Below are positions 25,852 through 34,305 of a DNA stretch of 54,703 bases, piece after piece. The stretch comes from Leptospira limi. Its GTDB lineage: Bacteria > Spirochaetota > Leptospiria > Leptospirales > Leptospiraceae. Location of the stretch: contig NZ_JAMQPV010000005.1 of NCBI RefSeq assembly GCF_026151395.1, positions 1-54,703 of the forward strand. Reading direction: 5' to 3'. Made by a program: the position numbers and the translations under genes. The stretch's first letter is position 1. Each line of letters opens with the position of its first letter. The notes beneath the pieces were generated by a model, which was not told the DNA's origin, made no database searches, and saw only the letters and a program-made list of their open reading frames with translations.

Positions 25852-27847
25852 AGCTTATCCTCCTTTTTTCATAAGCAGAAATACCCGCTTCCAATGAATT
25901 CATAATTACTTCGTAATTGTTTATTTCAGAACCATCTATTGAATGTAGTTTTTTATCTGTAGGATAACCCGAATAGATTCTGTATGTAATTTTCCCACCG
26001 ATGATTTCTTTTTTAGTATATAGTACATAGTCCGCTCCAACAGATCCACCTACTGTACTATTATGAGTTACGATTACAACTGGCATTGATTTTGATATAT
26101 CTTTTAAAATTTGATTGACATCACTTCTTAGAAAGATGTTGTCAAAAGATGATTCAGGTTCATCTATCAATAGTATGTCATAATTTTGCGAATCATTAAT
26201 TTCTTGAAGAAGTCTAAATTCAGATCTTTCTCCACCTGACACCTCAAATCCATCTCTATTTAATATTTTATAATCAATTTTGACAAAAAATTTATAAAGG
26301 TCTGAGCGAGGTATATAGTCATTTTTTAATAGCTCTCGCAGATATTGATAAGGTTGATCATATAATTGATAAACAGCACTAAATGCTGTTTTTAATCCAC
26401 TAACAGATTTAATTTCTCCGGCCCCTGCAAATTTCCTTTTTTGTGCCTCAATAGTAAAACCTTGAATTGTTTCTTTGAGAATGGTTGAATCTATTTTTAG
26501 AAACTCCACTATCTTTTCAAATTTTTTTACTGCCTTATAATCCAAGCTTATTCTATAAAGATCAACATCTTCTACTTGAACTGCTGAAGTTCTTATTCGA
26601 AGACCACTTTTAATATCTCTTATTAGGCTATTTACTACTTTCTTTTTTTCGATTTCTAAATGATTTGCTCGGAGCAGAGAAATTAATTCCATTATTAAGG
26701 CTATTAATGAGTTTATCTCTAAATGTTTTGTTACGATATTATGGTACTCTTTATTTTCTATAACTTGTCTTATGGATTCAATTAAGGATTTCAAAGATTG
26801 CAAATTCCCTATTGTGAATTCTATTTCATCAAAAAGTTTAACTTTAGAGAATACATCGCTCCGATTAAAATCTTCTGCAGCTTTAAGTAAGGTTGTAACA
26901 TAGTTATCAACAAGTTGCTCGTTAGCTTCGATATCAATGTTTATTATTTGATCAATAACTCTTTTTAAGCCAGATAAATAATTTTCTGTAAATACGCTTC
27001 TCTTTTTTTCTAAAGTTCCCTTGAATTCCTGTTCTTCTGATTGTTGAACTAAAGCAAATTGTTTTATATATTTTACATTTTCTTCGCTTTCGTTTATTTT
27101 ATTTAGCGTGTGAGTTTTACCAGAAGATCGGGCCCCAAGCAATACGTTTAGTCCTGTGGATAACTTTTGTCCATCTTCAAATAACTGAAAAAGTTTATTT
27201 CCTTCATCCGCAGATAAAGCAACTTTTGCCTTATCACCTAAGGAGGACTTTAGAGCCTCTATGCTCAGGTTACCGCAATCGACAAAAGTTTGCCTTGTGG
27301 GAAAATTTATTAGGTTTTCTTTCATTCTTGAATCGCTAAAGAGTACCGGTGTCAGTTTTTCAGTATCTTTAATCGATCTAATAAATTTTTTCGGACTATC
27401 AACTTCACCAACAGTAACAAATCTTGTTAGCTTTTCCAATGTGTTCCCAGTAATTGCAGGTGATTTTTCATAATGTGGAATAATTAGATATTCATCAAGA
27501 TTTCCAAAAATTTCGACTAATTCTTCGTAAGATATGTTGTCTCCTATTTTCGTTATTCGTTGGGATACCTTTGAAGTTCTTGAATCAAAAGAATCTACAC
27601 GTTCTGGATTAGTTATTAATAAAAGATGTCCTTTATCTACATTAATTTCAATGCCAGGAAATACAACGATAGGAAGCTCTGATTGAATTATTTTATATTG
27701 AGTGATATCAAAGATATCATGATTGGTAATTGCAACGGCATCTAATTTTGCTTCGCGAACATAATTTTTAAATGTATCTATGCTGAAAATAAAATGACTA
27801 TCACTAATAGTTGGTATAGTGTGAATGTGCAGATCTATTTTTTTCAT
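25832..27847 (-). CDS. Cassette E: PHP-domain plus ABC/SMC-like ATPase (TrlF-like)
   Basis: A protein of 671 residues. The N-terminal PHP phosphoesterase domain has HIHT (7-10), AITNHD, GIEI and later His/Asp metal ligands, so it may cut a phosphodiester. The C-terminal part is an ABC/SMC-type ATPase: Walker A GARSSGKT (about 238-245), a long helical insert, signature VSGGERSEF, Walker B ILLIDEPESSFDN and H-loop VIVTHNS. All key residues are present. PHP-ATPase fusions of this kind (TrlF family) occur in defence islands, so sensing of invading nucleic acid and nuclease attack is likely. The protein is shorter than most TrlF proteins as I recall them. AGGAATTAAGA precedes the ATG. It is paired with a small downstream gene. 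Confidence 0.75.
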   Translation of the reverse strand: MKKIDLHIHTIPTISDSHFIFSIDTFKNYVREAKLDAVAITNHDIFDITQYKIIQSELPIVVFPGIEINVDKGHLLLITNPERVDSFDSRTSKVSQRITKIGDNISYEELVEIFGNLDEYLIIPHYEKSPAITGNTLEKLTRFVTVGEVDSPKKFIRSIKDTEKLTPVLFSDSRMKENLINFPTRQTFVDCGNLSIEALKSSLGDKAKVALSADEGNKLFQLFEDGQKLSTGLNVLLGARSSGKTHTLNKINESEENVKYIKQFALVQQSEEQEFKGTLEKKRSVFTENYLSGLKRVIDQIINIDIEANEQLVDNYVTTLLKAAEDFNRSDVFSKVKLFDEIEFTIGNLQSLKSLIESIRQVIENKEYHNIVTKHLEINSLIALIMELISLLRANHLEIEKKKVVNSLIRDIKSGLRIRTSAVQVEDVDLYRISLDYKAVKKFEKIVEFLKIDSTILKETIQGFTIEAQKRKFAGAGEIKSVSGLKTAFSAVYQLYDQPYQYLRELLKNDYIPRSDLYKFFVKIDYKILNRDGFEVSGGERSEFRLLQEINDSQNYDILLIDEPESSFDNIFLRSDVNQILKDISKSMPVVIVTHNSTVGGSVGADYVLYTKKEIIGGKITYRIYSGYPTDKKLHSIDGSEINNYEVIMNSLEAGISAYEKRRISYEATKN

Positions 27848-27924
27848 TCTTAATTCCTGATATAACTAATGTAAATTATAATGAATCTAGTAGTGGATTA
27901 TTCAATGTAGATTTTTTATATTGC

Positions 27925-28087
27925 GCATAACGAACTAGGCTTACTGAAGTTGTCCGACCCTGAGTCCCGGAACGGGACGTTAGGGACTGGCACGTAGTTT
28001 GCGGATGCAAACGAGTGACAGGAGGACAATTTGGCGCAGCCCGAGCGAGGGCTCGTCCCGAAGCGAAGCAGTAAGTCGCTGTTAAGC
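27925..28087 (-). repeat. attC6 (end of cassette F)
   Basis: A 163-bp site with cores GCATAAC (27925-27931) and GTTAAGC (28081-28087). Arms are GTTGTCC/GGACAAT, GTCCCG/CGGGAC and GTTTGC/GCAAAC. Confidence 0.85.
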
Positions 28088-28096
28088 GCTGTGCCC

Positions 28097-29800
28097 TTAG
28101 TCAATTGAATTATTTTTGAATTTAGAATACATCATTTCTGACATTGGTTTAATGATTTTATCTATTTTCGAAAAATCTTTTTTATTTAATAGAGAGTATT
28201 GAGTTTTTAAATAAATTTTTCTGTCATATTTGTGTTCACTGTCTGTTTCTGAACAAACTATTAGTTGAGTTGTAGAAGGCAGTTGATTTGCAATAAATTC
28301 ATTAACTATTGGAAGATTAATATCATCTTGAGCTTGTTGATTTGGGGAGTCTATGACAATAGGTATTATGAACGGCGAATCCTTGTTAAGCATTACTTTC
28401 CAAAGAGAATAATAGTATGCCATAATAGAACGTGGACCTCCACTTCCCGAAAGCTTAGGTCTACTTGATATATTCATTTTTTCGACGCTAGCCGGATTTA
28501 GTTGTAAAGAATTGCGTGCTCCCGAATAAGAATCTCTAAAAACTTTCAGAATTTTTTCGGCTCGCTTTTTATCTGTAAGTTCGCTTATTCTAGAATCAAT
28601 TTGTTCAATTTTAGTATTAAATTCGATAATGGAATTTTTAATTAAATTTGATTCATCATTAAAGGCTCGAAAAACCTTTTCTGACCCATAACTTTCTATA
28701 ACTTCTTCAAATCGCATGTTCTCTTTTTTCGAATTTAGCAAAGTTTCTATTTTTTTAAATCTCTTTAAATATTCTTCTTGGGAGGCTTTCGTTTTTTTAT
28801 TTTCTTGGAGAATTTTTAGTAAATCTTCATTTAATCTGTTTACGAGCTCTCGTAAAACTCGAGAATCTTCAGTATAATGTATCACATCTAAAAACGATTT
28901 TGAATGCTCTGCACCACAAGTTGGGCAGTATAGATGTTCTTGATTATCTTTCTGGAGATATTCAAAATCTTGCCCGGAAGTACGTAAGGCTTCCTCGGCA
29001 AGTTTAATTTGCAAATTTAAATTTGAAATTAGTTCTTCTTCTCTTATTACTTTTTCGCGAAATATAGATTGTTCTTTGCTGATTTGATTAAATTCTTCCG
29101 TAATATTTTTAATTTCCTCATTAAAATTTGATATATTTAAATTAGTATTGTGGGATGGGACTTTTTCGTTTATTCTTATTCTTGCTTTTTCAAGAAAATT
29201 TAGTTCTTTATTTAAACTTTCTTTTTCCAATGAAATTAGAGTTTTTTGCGATTTGTTAATATAGTATTCAGGTGGTTTTAGTCCGCTAAAATATTCTAAG
29301 ATAGAACCAACTGGCGCTTTGTATTGTTGAAGACCTGCAAAAGTATCCCAATCAGCGAGCCAACTTCCATCCTGATTGATATAAAATGGCAAGAAAAAAC
29401 AACGGGGATCCGCTGAAACAGATTGTAGGTTCCTGCTAGTAATGATTAAGTTAAAATCTGTGATTTTGCAAAAAATATCTGTCCATTCTGAATGTGTTGT
29501 CGAACAGGCTATAATTTTTCTTTTTTCATTAAAGAGTGCTCTGTTGCCTTTTTGATGTAGAGCATAATATGCTTTTTCATTAACACTGAATTTTACTACT
29601 GATATTGAATTCTCATCCCAATTTGCCAAATCACCAGTCGCTCGTGCACCCAAAGTCAAGAATAACGTTTTAATAAGGCTAGATTTTCCTACGTGATTTC
29701 TTCCTGCTATTAGGTTTTTTTTCGGACTGAATTGTATCTTTGCTGCCATTTTCTCTTTGTGAGAGATCATCCAAATGCTTTCGAATGTTAATTTTTTCAT
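28097..29800 (-). CDS. Cassette F: SMC-like ATPase with zinc hook (LmuB-like)
   Basis: A protein of 567 residues. Walker A lies near the N-terminus (NLIAGRNHVGKSSLIK, about 29-44), typical of RecF/Rad50/SMC-like ATPases. Coiled-coil arms (about 190-275 and 310-400) flank a CPTCG zinc-hook motif near 293-297. The C-terminal lobe has signature LSGSGGPRS and Walker B IPIVIDSPNQQ, in which Ser replaces the usual Glu. The gene follows a DUF4297-type nuclease gene by 33 bp. This order (nuclease, then SMC ATPase) resembles Lamassu systems, where the SMC protein detects viral DNA ends and activates the nuclease. The stop lies inside the cassette's terminal repeat. It is shorter than typical LmuB as I recall it. 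Confidence 0.75.
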   Translation of the reverse strand: MKKLTFESIWMISHKEKMAAKIQFSPKKNLIAGRNHVGKSSLIKTLFLTLGARATGDLANWDENSISVVKFSVNEKAYYALHQKGNRALFNEKRKIIACSTTHSEWTDIFCKITDFNLIITSRNLQSVSADPRCFFLPFYINQDGSWLADWDTFAGLQQYKAPVGSILEYFSGLKPPEYYINKSQKTLISLEKESLNKELNFLEKARIRINEKVPSHNTNLNISNFNEEIKNITEEFNQISKEQSIFREKVIREEELISNLNLQIKLAEEALRTSGQDFEYLQKDNQEHLYCPTCGAEHSKSFLDVIHYTEDSRVLRELVNRLNEDLLKILQENKKTKASQEEYLKRFKKIETLLNSKKENMRFEEVIESYGSEKVFRAFNDESNLIKNSIIEFNTKIEQIDSRISELTDKKRAEKILKVFRDSYSGARNSLQLNPASVEKMNISSRPKLSGSGGPRSIMAYYYSLWKVMLNKDSPFIIPIVIDSPNQQAQDDINLPIVNEFIANQLPSTTQLIVCSETDSEHKYDRKIYLKTQYSLLNKKDFSKIDKIIKPMSEMMYSKFKNNSID

Positions 29801-29833
29801 ACGATTTTGTTCTAATACTCCTGACTAGTTTTC

Positions 29834-30985
29834 TTAATTCTGGTCCACGCATTTTATAATTATCCTTATTAATAAATATCCTATCAGTTCTGTTTCTGTT
29901 TTCTTCGGATTTTGTGGCCTAAAAATGGCTAACGCTCTTTTTACATATGAGATATCTTTTTTGTCTTTAATAGTTGTTGATAAAAACTTATCTATTTCTT
30001 CGATTAATTTTTGATCTTCTGTGGAAAAATTTCCTAATACAATATTTTTATAAATATTAGTCGCTGTTAGCTTTACTTTAACAATGTCAAACGCAGAATA
30101 TCCAGAATCTTGAAGATCCTTTAGCCAAAAATCAAGTAGTTCAATTGCGTCTGGAATTGTTTGTAGATTTGATAGAGCCTCAAGTAATGAGGCTTTAGAA
30201 TAACCTTGTCGCTGTACCACTTCAGAGAAACTTTTGCATTTTTCAGTTTTTGCTCCAAGAGGACTTATCGAAACAATTAATGCATCAACTAACGATTTTG
30301 CCTGTCCAGAATGCCTCGGACTTCTTTCATTTAGAAAATTATGTACGTATCCAATACAATATGTCTTTGGGTCATCGACTGGTAAATACGTTCTCTCTAA
30401 GAAAATTCTATTAAGATTCTGATTTAGCTTTGGGATAGTGTAAATTGTTTCAATAGCTTTTGCAATAATCTCTATATATTGATTTGATAATTCGCTAATG
30501 GACGATTTTGTTGATGTAGCCACATTATCACCCGATTCGAGTAGTATATCACACCCGCTATTAGATATAAAGACACCGATACTATTTAGTTTTTTGAATG
30601 ATTCAATTGAATAGAAGAGTTTACATATAATACTTTCTTTGAATGCTTCGTATTTTGCATTTTGTTTATTGTTTTGGGTTTCAGGAAGGCCTGTTAACTT
30701 ATTCCATGTCCATTCTTTTCTGTCACTTTTTTTGATTTGATATATGGTAACACTTTTTGGTTTAGTAGCAGAATCAAATTCTGCAATATCTTGTATTGCC
30801 TCAAATAATAGTAGGAAGTCGTCTGCATCATTCTTCATTAACTCAAACATTCTTAAAATAGACCAATATTTTTGAAATTCGATTCCTTTCTGATTATGTT
30901 TGCCGCCTGATTCGGATAAATCTTTGTCATTTATATATTTCAAAATATCTTCTGTCATTAAGGTTGATTTACTTATCATGCTCAT
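29834..30985 (-). CDS. Cassette F: DUF4297/Cap4-like nuclease (LmuA-like)
   Basis: A protein of 383 residues. The N-terminal 120 residues carry the DUF4297 pattern: GGKHNQKGIEFQKYWSILRM, then FLLLFEAIQDIAEFDS (Glu and Asp of a PD-(D/E)XK core) and VTIYQIKKSD (QxK). The rest is helical, without clear motifs, and may bind the ATPase or sense a signal. DUF4297 nucleases are effectors of CBASS (Cap4) and of Lamassu. No cyclase gene is present, and the next gene is an SMC-like ATPase, so a Lamassu-like system is favoured. The exact start is uncertain; Met codons at residues 1, 3 and 10 are possible. Confidence 0.75.
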   Translation of the reverse strand: MSMISKSTLMTEDILKYINDKDLSESGGKHNQKGIEFQKYWSILRMFELMKNDADDFLLLFEAIQDIAEFDSATKPKSVTIYQIKKSDRKEWTWNKLTGLPETQNNKQNAKYEAFKESIICKLFYSIESFKKLNSIGVFISNSGCDILLESGDNVATSTKSSISELSNQYIEIIAKAIETIYTIPKLNQNLNRIFLERTYLPVDDPKTYCIGYVHNFLNERSPRHSGQAKSLVDALIVSISPLGAKTEKCKSFSEVVQRQGYSKASLLEALSNLQTIPDAIELLDFWLKDLQDSGYSAFDIVKVKLTATNIYKNIVLGNFSTEDQKLIEEIDKFLSTTIKDKKDISYVKRALAIFRPQNPKKTETELIGYLLIRIIIKCVDQN

Positions 30986-31019
30986 TTACGTTACCTATAA
31001 AAAAATTGAAGGGCATTGC

Positions 31020-31182
31020 GCTTAACGAACTAGGATTATTGACGTTCCTCGACCCTGAGTCTCGAAGAGACGTTAGGGACTGGCACGACGCTTGCGTATG
31101 CAAGAGGAGTGACAGAAGAGGAATGTGTCGGAGACCGAGCGAAGGCGAAGTCCCGAAGCGAAGCGATAATCCGCAGTTATGC
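31020..31182 (-). repeat. attC7 (end of cassette G)
   Basis: A 163-bp site with cores GCTTAAC (31020-31026) and GTTATGC (31176-31182). Arms are GTTCCTC/GAGGAAT and GTCTC/GAGAC, both compensatory changes from the other sites. Confidence 0.85.
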
Positions 31183-31186
31183 GACG

Positions 31187-33220
31187 TCACAAAGATTTAA
31201 TTATTTGAAATATCAGAACTTCTCGTCTAATTGCCTTTTGTGATTCCCAATAGTAGGGAAATTTTAATATTGAAGGAAATGGCAGGCTTTCAGAATAATT
31301 TATTACTTTATAATTCTTGGTTTTGCAGTAGAGCAAGATTGAATTTGTTATAAATCCTGGATTTATATATAAAGGAATGATTTTCCCAGTAAATGATTTG
31401 GCTGGTAGACAGAGAGTTAATACACCTTTGGCTGCCAAACTTTCAATTAATACTGGTATTATATTTTTATAAAAGATCGCAAATATTTTGTTATCTTCTT
31501 TTGTATTAAATCCGTAAGGAGGGTCTGTGATAATCAAATCATACATATTCTTTTGCAACTTATTTGCATTTTGTGTAATATATTTAATCGTCGAAAAATC
31601 TATTTTTTTGCCAAAAGGATTTGTACCTATTGTATAAGAATCAATGAATTGATTTTCAGTTTTTGAATTTTGTATTTTTTCTGAAATATTAGCAAGCTTC
31701 TTTATTGGATTAACTAGTTCTTGTATTTCTTGAACGATTGATGAATTCAATTTTTCAGAACCACGAGTCAAATTTTTTTGATGTCGTATAAATACTTTTA
31801 AAATTGTATAAAATAATATTCTGGAAAAAAGTTCCATTTTTTTAAGCTTATTTAATACGATAATTTTCTTTTCATTAAATTCATAATCATATGCGAAGTC
31901 TAAGCATTTGTTTAACAAAATAATTTCTTTTTTACCAACATGTTTTACAAGATTATCAAATTTTATACCTTTCTTCGGATTGTTTCCTATGAATTCATAG
32001 TAATTTTTTATTTTATTTAATCTCTTGATGATTAGTCTATATTCAATACTACTCAAATTAAAGAATAATTCATTATCATGAAGCATATGGATTCCGATTT
32101 TTTCTAAATCAAACCCGAAGAGTTTTACATTCTTATATTTTAGAGCCTCTATAAGGAATGTACTGGAACCAGCAAACGGATCGCAAATTGATAAGGTTTT
32201 TTTCTTATTAATTAACGTAGAAAGAGAAATATTTAAAATAGCGCCAGCTAAAGTGTGCGGAATGGTAATGTGATTATTCCAGCCCGGTTTGTTCTCATCG
32301 AACAAGTGAAAAGGATTTCTATTTATGAATAGTTGCTCATAACAACAAAAATATCTGCTTTTATCCGATGAATCAAGAATTCCCTTATCTGATACCAACC
32401 ATATAGCTTTATTTTTTTCTATATTCGTATCGTTCTTTTTTTCTATTGTGAATGATTTGTAATTTCCGGGCGATGGAAATATGCAATTGGCTTTTAGATT
32501 CTTTTCTAATTTAATTAGAATTTCATCAATTGAGAGTTCCTTAAAAAAGTATTTGCTGATATATATTTTTACATCATCGAGACCATTTTTAAGGAAATTT
32601 GTTTCTTCTCTATCAAATTTCGAAAAGTCTTCATGCGCGTAGACAATAAAAGGTGTTAGCGTTTTCCGCCTTTTGAATTTAGTAAAATGTTTTCTAATTG
32701 ATCCTAAAAAATCATTGTATTCTATCTTTTCCGCGTTTCTTATAAAGATAGCGTTGCCACAGGAATGTATATAACCAGAATGAGAACAAACGGAACTAAG
32801 ATTTAAATCAGTAAAAGGATTTAAGTGGATTGTTGCGGAACCCTGTAGGGGAGATATTACGAGCGAATTCAAAAGTAAAATTAGATATGTATCTACAAAT
32901 TCCGTGATTTTTTTATCACTAAAATCATTTGAAAAAAAGGTTTCGATTAACTTTTCCAATGTTTCTTTGAATTCTTCAACGGAAGAAAAAATTGGCGATA
33001 AATGATAATTCTTTATCGAGCTAAATTGTTTTACTAAAGAAATCAATTCGACGAATTGAATATTTGTTACATTCTTATTATTCTTAAATAAGAAATAATA
33101 AGATTTCCCTCTAACATCGAACCAATAAGTAAAAAAAAATGAAGAGTTGAACATTTTCTTTTTTATACTACTCTTAATGGCATATTTTAATAGTTTTCTT
33201 TCTTTTGTTAGTTTATTCAT
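31187..33220 (-). CDS. Cassette G: adenine-specific DNA methyltransferase-like protein
   Basis: A protein of about 677 residues from the ATG at 33220. A longer frame opens at 33262, but its first 14 codons are mostly attC sequence; the inner ATG is preceded by AAGGAATAATAAT. The N-terminal half (about 1-330) is not recognised. The catalytic half has LSICDPFAGSSTFLIEAL (SAM-binding motif I), GFDLEKIG (acidic motif II) and YDLIITDPPYGF (motif IV, the DPPY active site of N6-adenine methylases). A long helical insert separates motifs I and IV. The fold order also resembles THUMP/TRM11 RNA methylases, so RNA is an alternative substrate. It could be an orphan methylase or protect against a nuclease elsewhere. 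The TGA stop lies within the terminal repeat. Confidence 0.7.
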   Translation of the reverse strand: MNKLTKERKLLKYAIKSSIKKKMFNSSFFFTYWFDVRGKSYYFLFKNNKNVTNIQFVELISLVKQFSSIKNYHLSPIFSSVEEFKETLEKLIETFFSNDFSDKKITEFVDTYLILLLNSLVISPLQGSATIHLNPFTDLNLSSVCSHSGYIHSCGNAIFIRNAEKIEYNDFLGSIRKHFTKFKRRKTLTPFIVYAHEDFSKFDREETNFLKNGLDDVKIYISKYFFKELSIDEILIKLEKNLKANCIFPSPGNYKSFTIEKKNDTNIEKNKAIWLVSDKGILDSSDKSRYFCCYEQLFINRNPFHLFDENKPGWNNHITIPHTLAGAILNISLSTLINKKKTLSICDPFAGSSTFLIEALKYKNVKLFGFDLEKIGIHMLHDNELFFNLSSIEYRLIIKRLNKIKNYYEFIGNNPKKGIKFDNLVKHVGKKEIILLNKCLDFAYDYEFNEKKIIVLNKLKKMELFSRILFYTILKVFIRHQKNLTRGSEKLNSSIVQEIQELVNPIKKLANISEKIQNSKTENQFIDSYTIGTNPFGKKIDFSTIKYITQNANKLQKNMYDLIITDPPYGFNTKEDNKIFAIFYKNIIPVLIESLAAKGVLTLCLPAKSFTGKIIPLYINPGFITNSILLYCKTKNYKVINYSESLPFPSILKFPYYWESQKAIRREVLIFQIIKSL

Positions 33221-33245
33221 TATTATTATTCCTTTTTGTGATGTC

Positions 33246-33410
33246 GCATAACGAACTAGCATTATCGACGTTCCTCGTAGCTGAGCCTACGGAGTAGGCG
33301 TTAGCGTCGGCGCGCTTTTTGCGAAGGCAAAAAAGCGTGACGGAGAGGAATGTGGCGTAGCCCTAGCGAGGGCGTCAGTCCCGAAGCGCAGCGATAATGC
33401 GTAGTTAAGC
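33246..33410 (-). repeat. attC8 (end of cassette H, most divergent sequence, same fold)
   Basis: A 165-bp site with cores GCATAAC (33246-33252) and GTTAAGC (33404-33410). Arms are GTTCCTC/GAGGAAT, GCCTAC/GTAGGC (replacing GTCCCG/CGGGAC) and a longer arm GCTTTTTGC/GGCAAAAAAGC. Primary sequence differs, pairing is kept. Confidence 0.85.
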
Positions 33411-33477
33411 GAAGTGCCGCATAAAACTGTTGTAACTCGCTTTTAATAATTCGATCGACTATTGTAGAATATAAGTT

Positions 33478-33930
33478 CTAATCTTTAAATTTTTCAAAGT
33501 ACATTGTATTTAGGTTTTTAAATTTCTCATCAAATGGCCAAAGAGTGTCTGATTTACTTATTGTATTTTCATTTAATCTTCCTTCAGGAAATTTAAACTT
33601 TGGGAATCTATTTTTTAGAGTGGGTAGTATGGAGCTAGGAATGGATACATTATTCTTCCATTCGTCGTGACCTGATCCATCCATATTTATTGCAGAGATT
33701 TCATTTTTTTTGAAGTATAAATGTATATGATGTTGGTTTTTTGGTGTATGTGGTTTGTGTTTGCTAGCAGAATATCCTTTTCCGAGAACTATATCTCCTC
33801 GTTCGACTCCTTCTCTTAGTATCGTCTCTAGTTCAGGTTCTCGACTATTAAAATAATAATGAATTATGTATATACTATTGTCTCTTTCTATTAACTCTTC
33901 CATTGTCCAAATTTGTTGCTTGTAACTCAT
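33478..33930 (-). CDS. Cassette H: small conserved-looking protein, second gene of a pair
   Basis: A protein of 150 residues. The core GYSASKHKPHTPKNQHHIHL, followed by YFKKNEISAINMDGSGHDEW, has many His and Asp residues and looks like an active or metal site; IPSSILPTLKNRFPKFKFP follows. I think this belongs to a widespread uncharacterised family, but cannot name it. AAGGATATCAAGA precedes the ATG. It follows the 90-residue gene by 27 bp, and the two form a small-gene pair of toxin-antitoxin size. The stop is 67 bp from the attC8 core, farther than in the other cassettes. Confidence 0.6.
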   Translation of the reverse strand: MSYKQQIWTMEELIERDNSIYIIHYYFNSREPELETILREGVERGDIVLGKGYSASKHKPHTPKNQHHIHLYFKKNEISAINMDGSGHDEWKNNVSIPSSILPTLKNRFPKFKFPEGRLNENTISKSDTLWPFDEKFKNLNTMYFEKFKD

Positions 33931-33957
33931 TCTTGATATCCTTCGATGTTTTTTAAA

Positions 33958-34230
33958 TCATAAATTTGAAATTTCAATTTCAGATTTTCCTAATTGAATT
34001 GCATAATTGAATAACTTTAACTTGCTTGTTTTCTGTGCTTCCAGTAGATCTGATTTTAAAAGATCAATTGCTTCAGATCTTTTAATTTCTTCTTCAAATG
34101 AAACTTCCCAAGCTGTTGTTAGACCATCTATTTTTATCCATTTATTCTTCTTTAAACATTCATAAAATTTCTTACGATTTTCATCCGTAGCATTGAGTAA
34201 ATCTAATGTAATTAATCCTTTATATCCCAT
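33958..34230 (-). CDS. Cassette H: small protein, first gene of a pair (ferredoxin-like fold possible)
   Basis: A protein of 90 residues. The start MGYKGLITLDLLNATDENRK, then FYECLKKNKWIKIDGLTTAW, has the strand-helix-strand spacing of small Cas2/GhoS-like ferredoxin-fold proteins. This is a pattern impression only. The C-terminal half is helical and charged. GGAG stands 8 bp upstream of the ATG. It is the first gene of the cassette, 75 bp from the cassette start. Together with the next gene it could be a toxin-antitoxin or other two-part module; which member would be toxic is unknown. Confidence 0.55.
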   Translation of the reverse strand: MGYKGLITLDLLNATDENRKKFYECLKKNKWIKIDGLTTAWEVSFEEEIKRSEAIDLLKSDLLEAQKTSKLKLFNYAIQLGKSEIEISNL

Positions 34231-34305
34231 TTTAATCTCCGTAAATCTTTTTTTATTAAGACTATTAACTGTTTATATCTTTTAGAAGCAAAGCTGCGGC
34301 ATTTC

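Noticed and set aside
19903..33410. Repeated 160-bp elements as a CRISPR or simple dispersed repeat
   Set aside because: Units are too long, divergent in sequence but conserved in fold, are spaced by whole genes and have matching cassette-specific ends, which fits attC and not CRISPR.
33478..33930. RNA 2'-phosphotransferase (KptA) identity for the 150-residue protein
   Set aside because: His-rich core looked similar at first, but the conserved KptA Arg-His-Arg-Arg spacing is missing.
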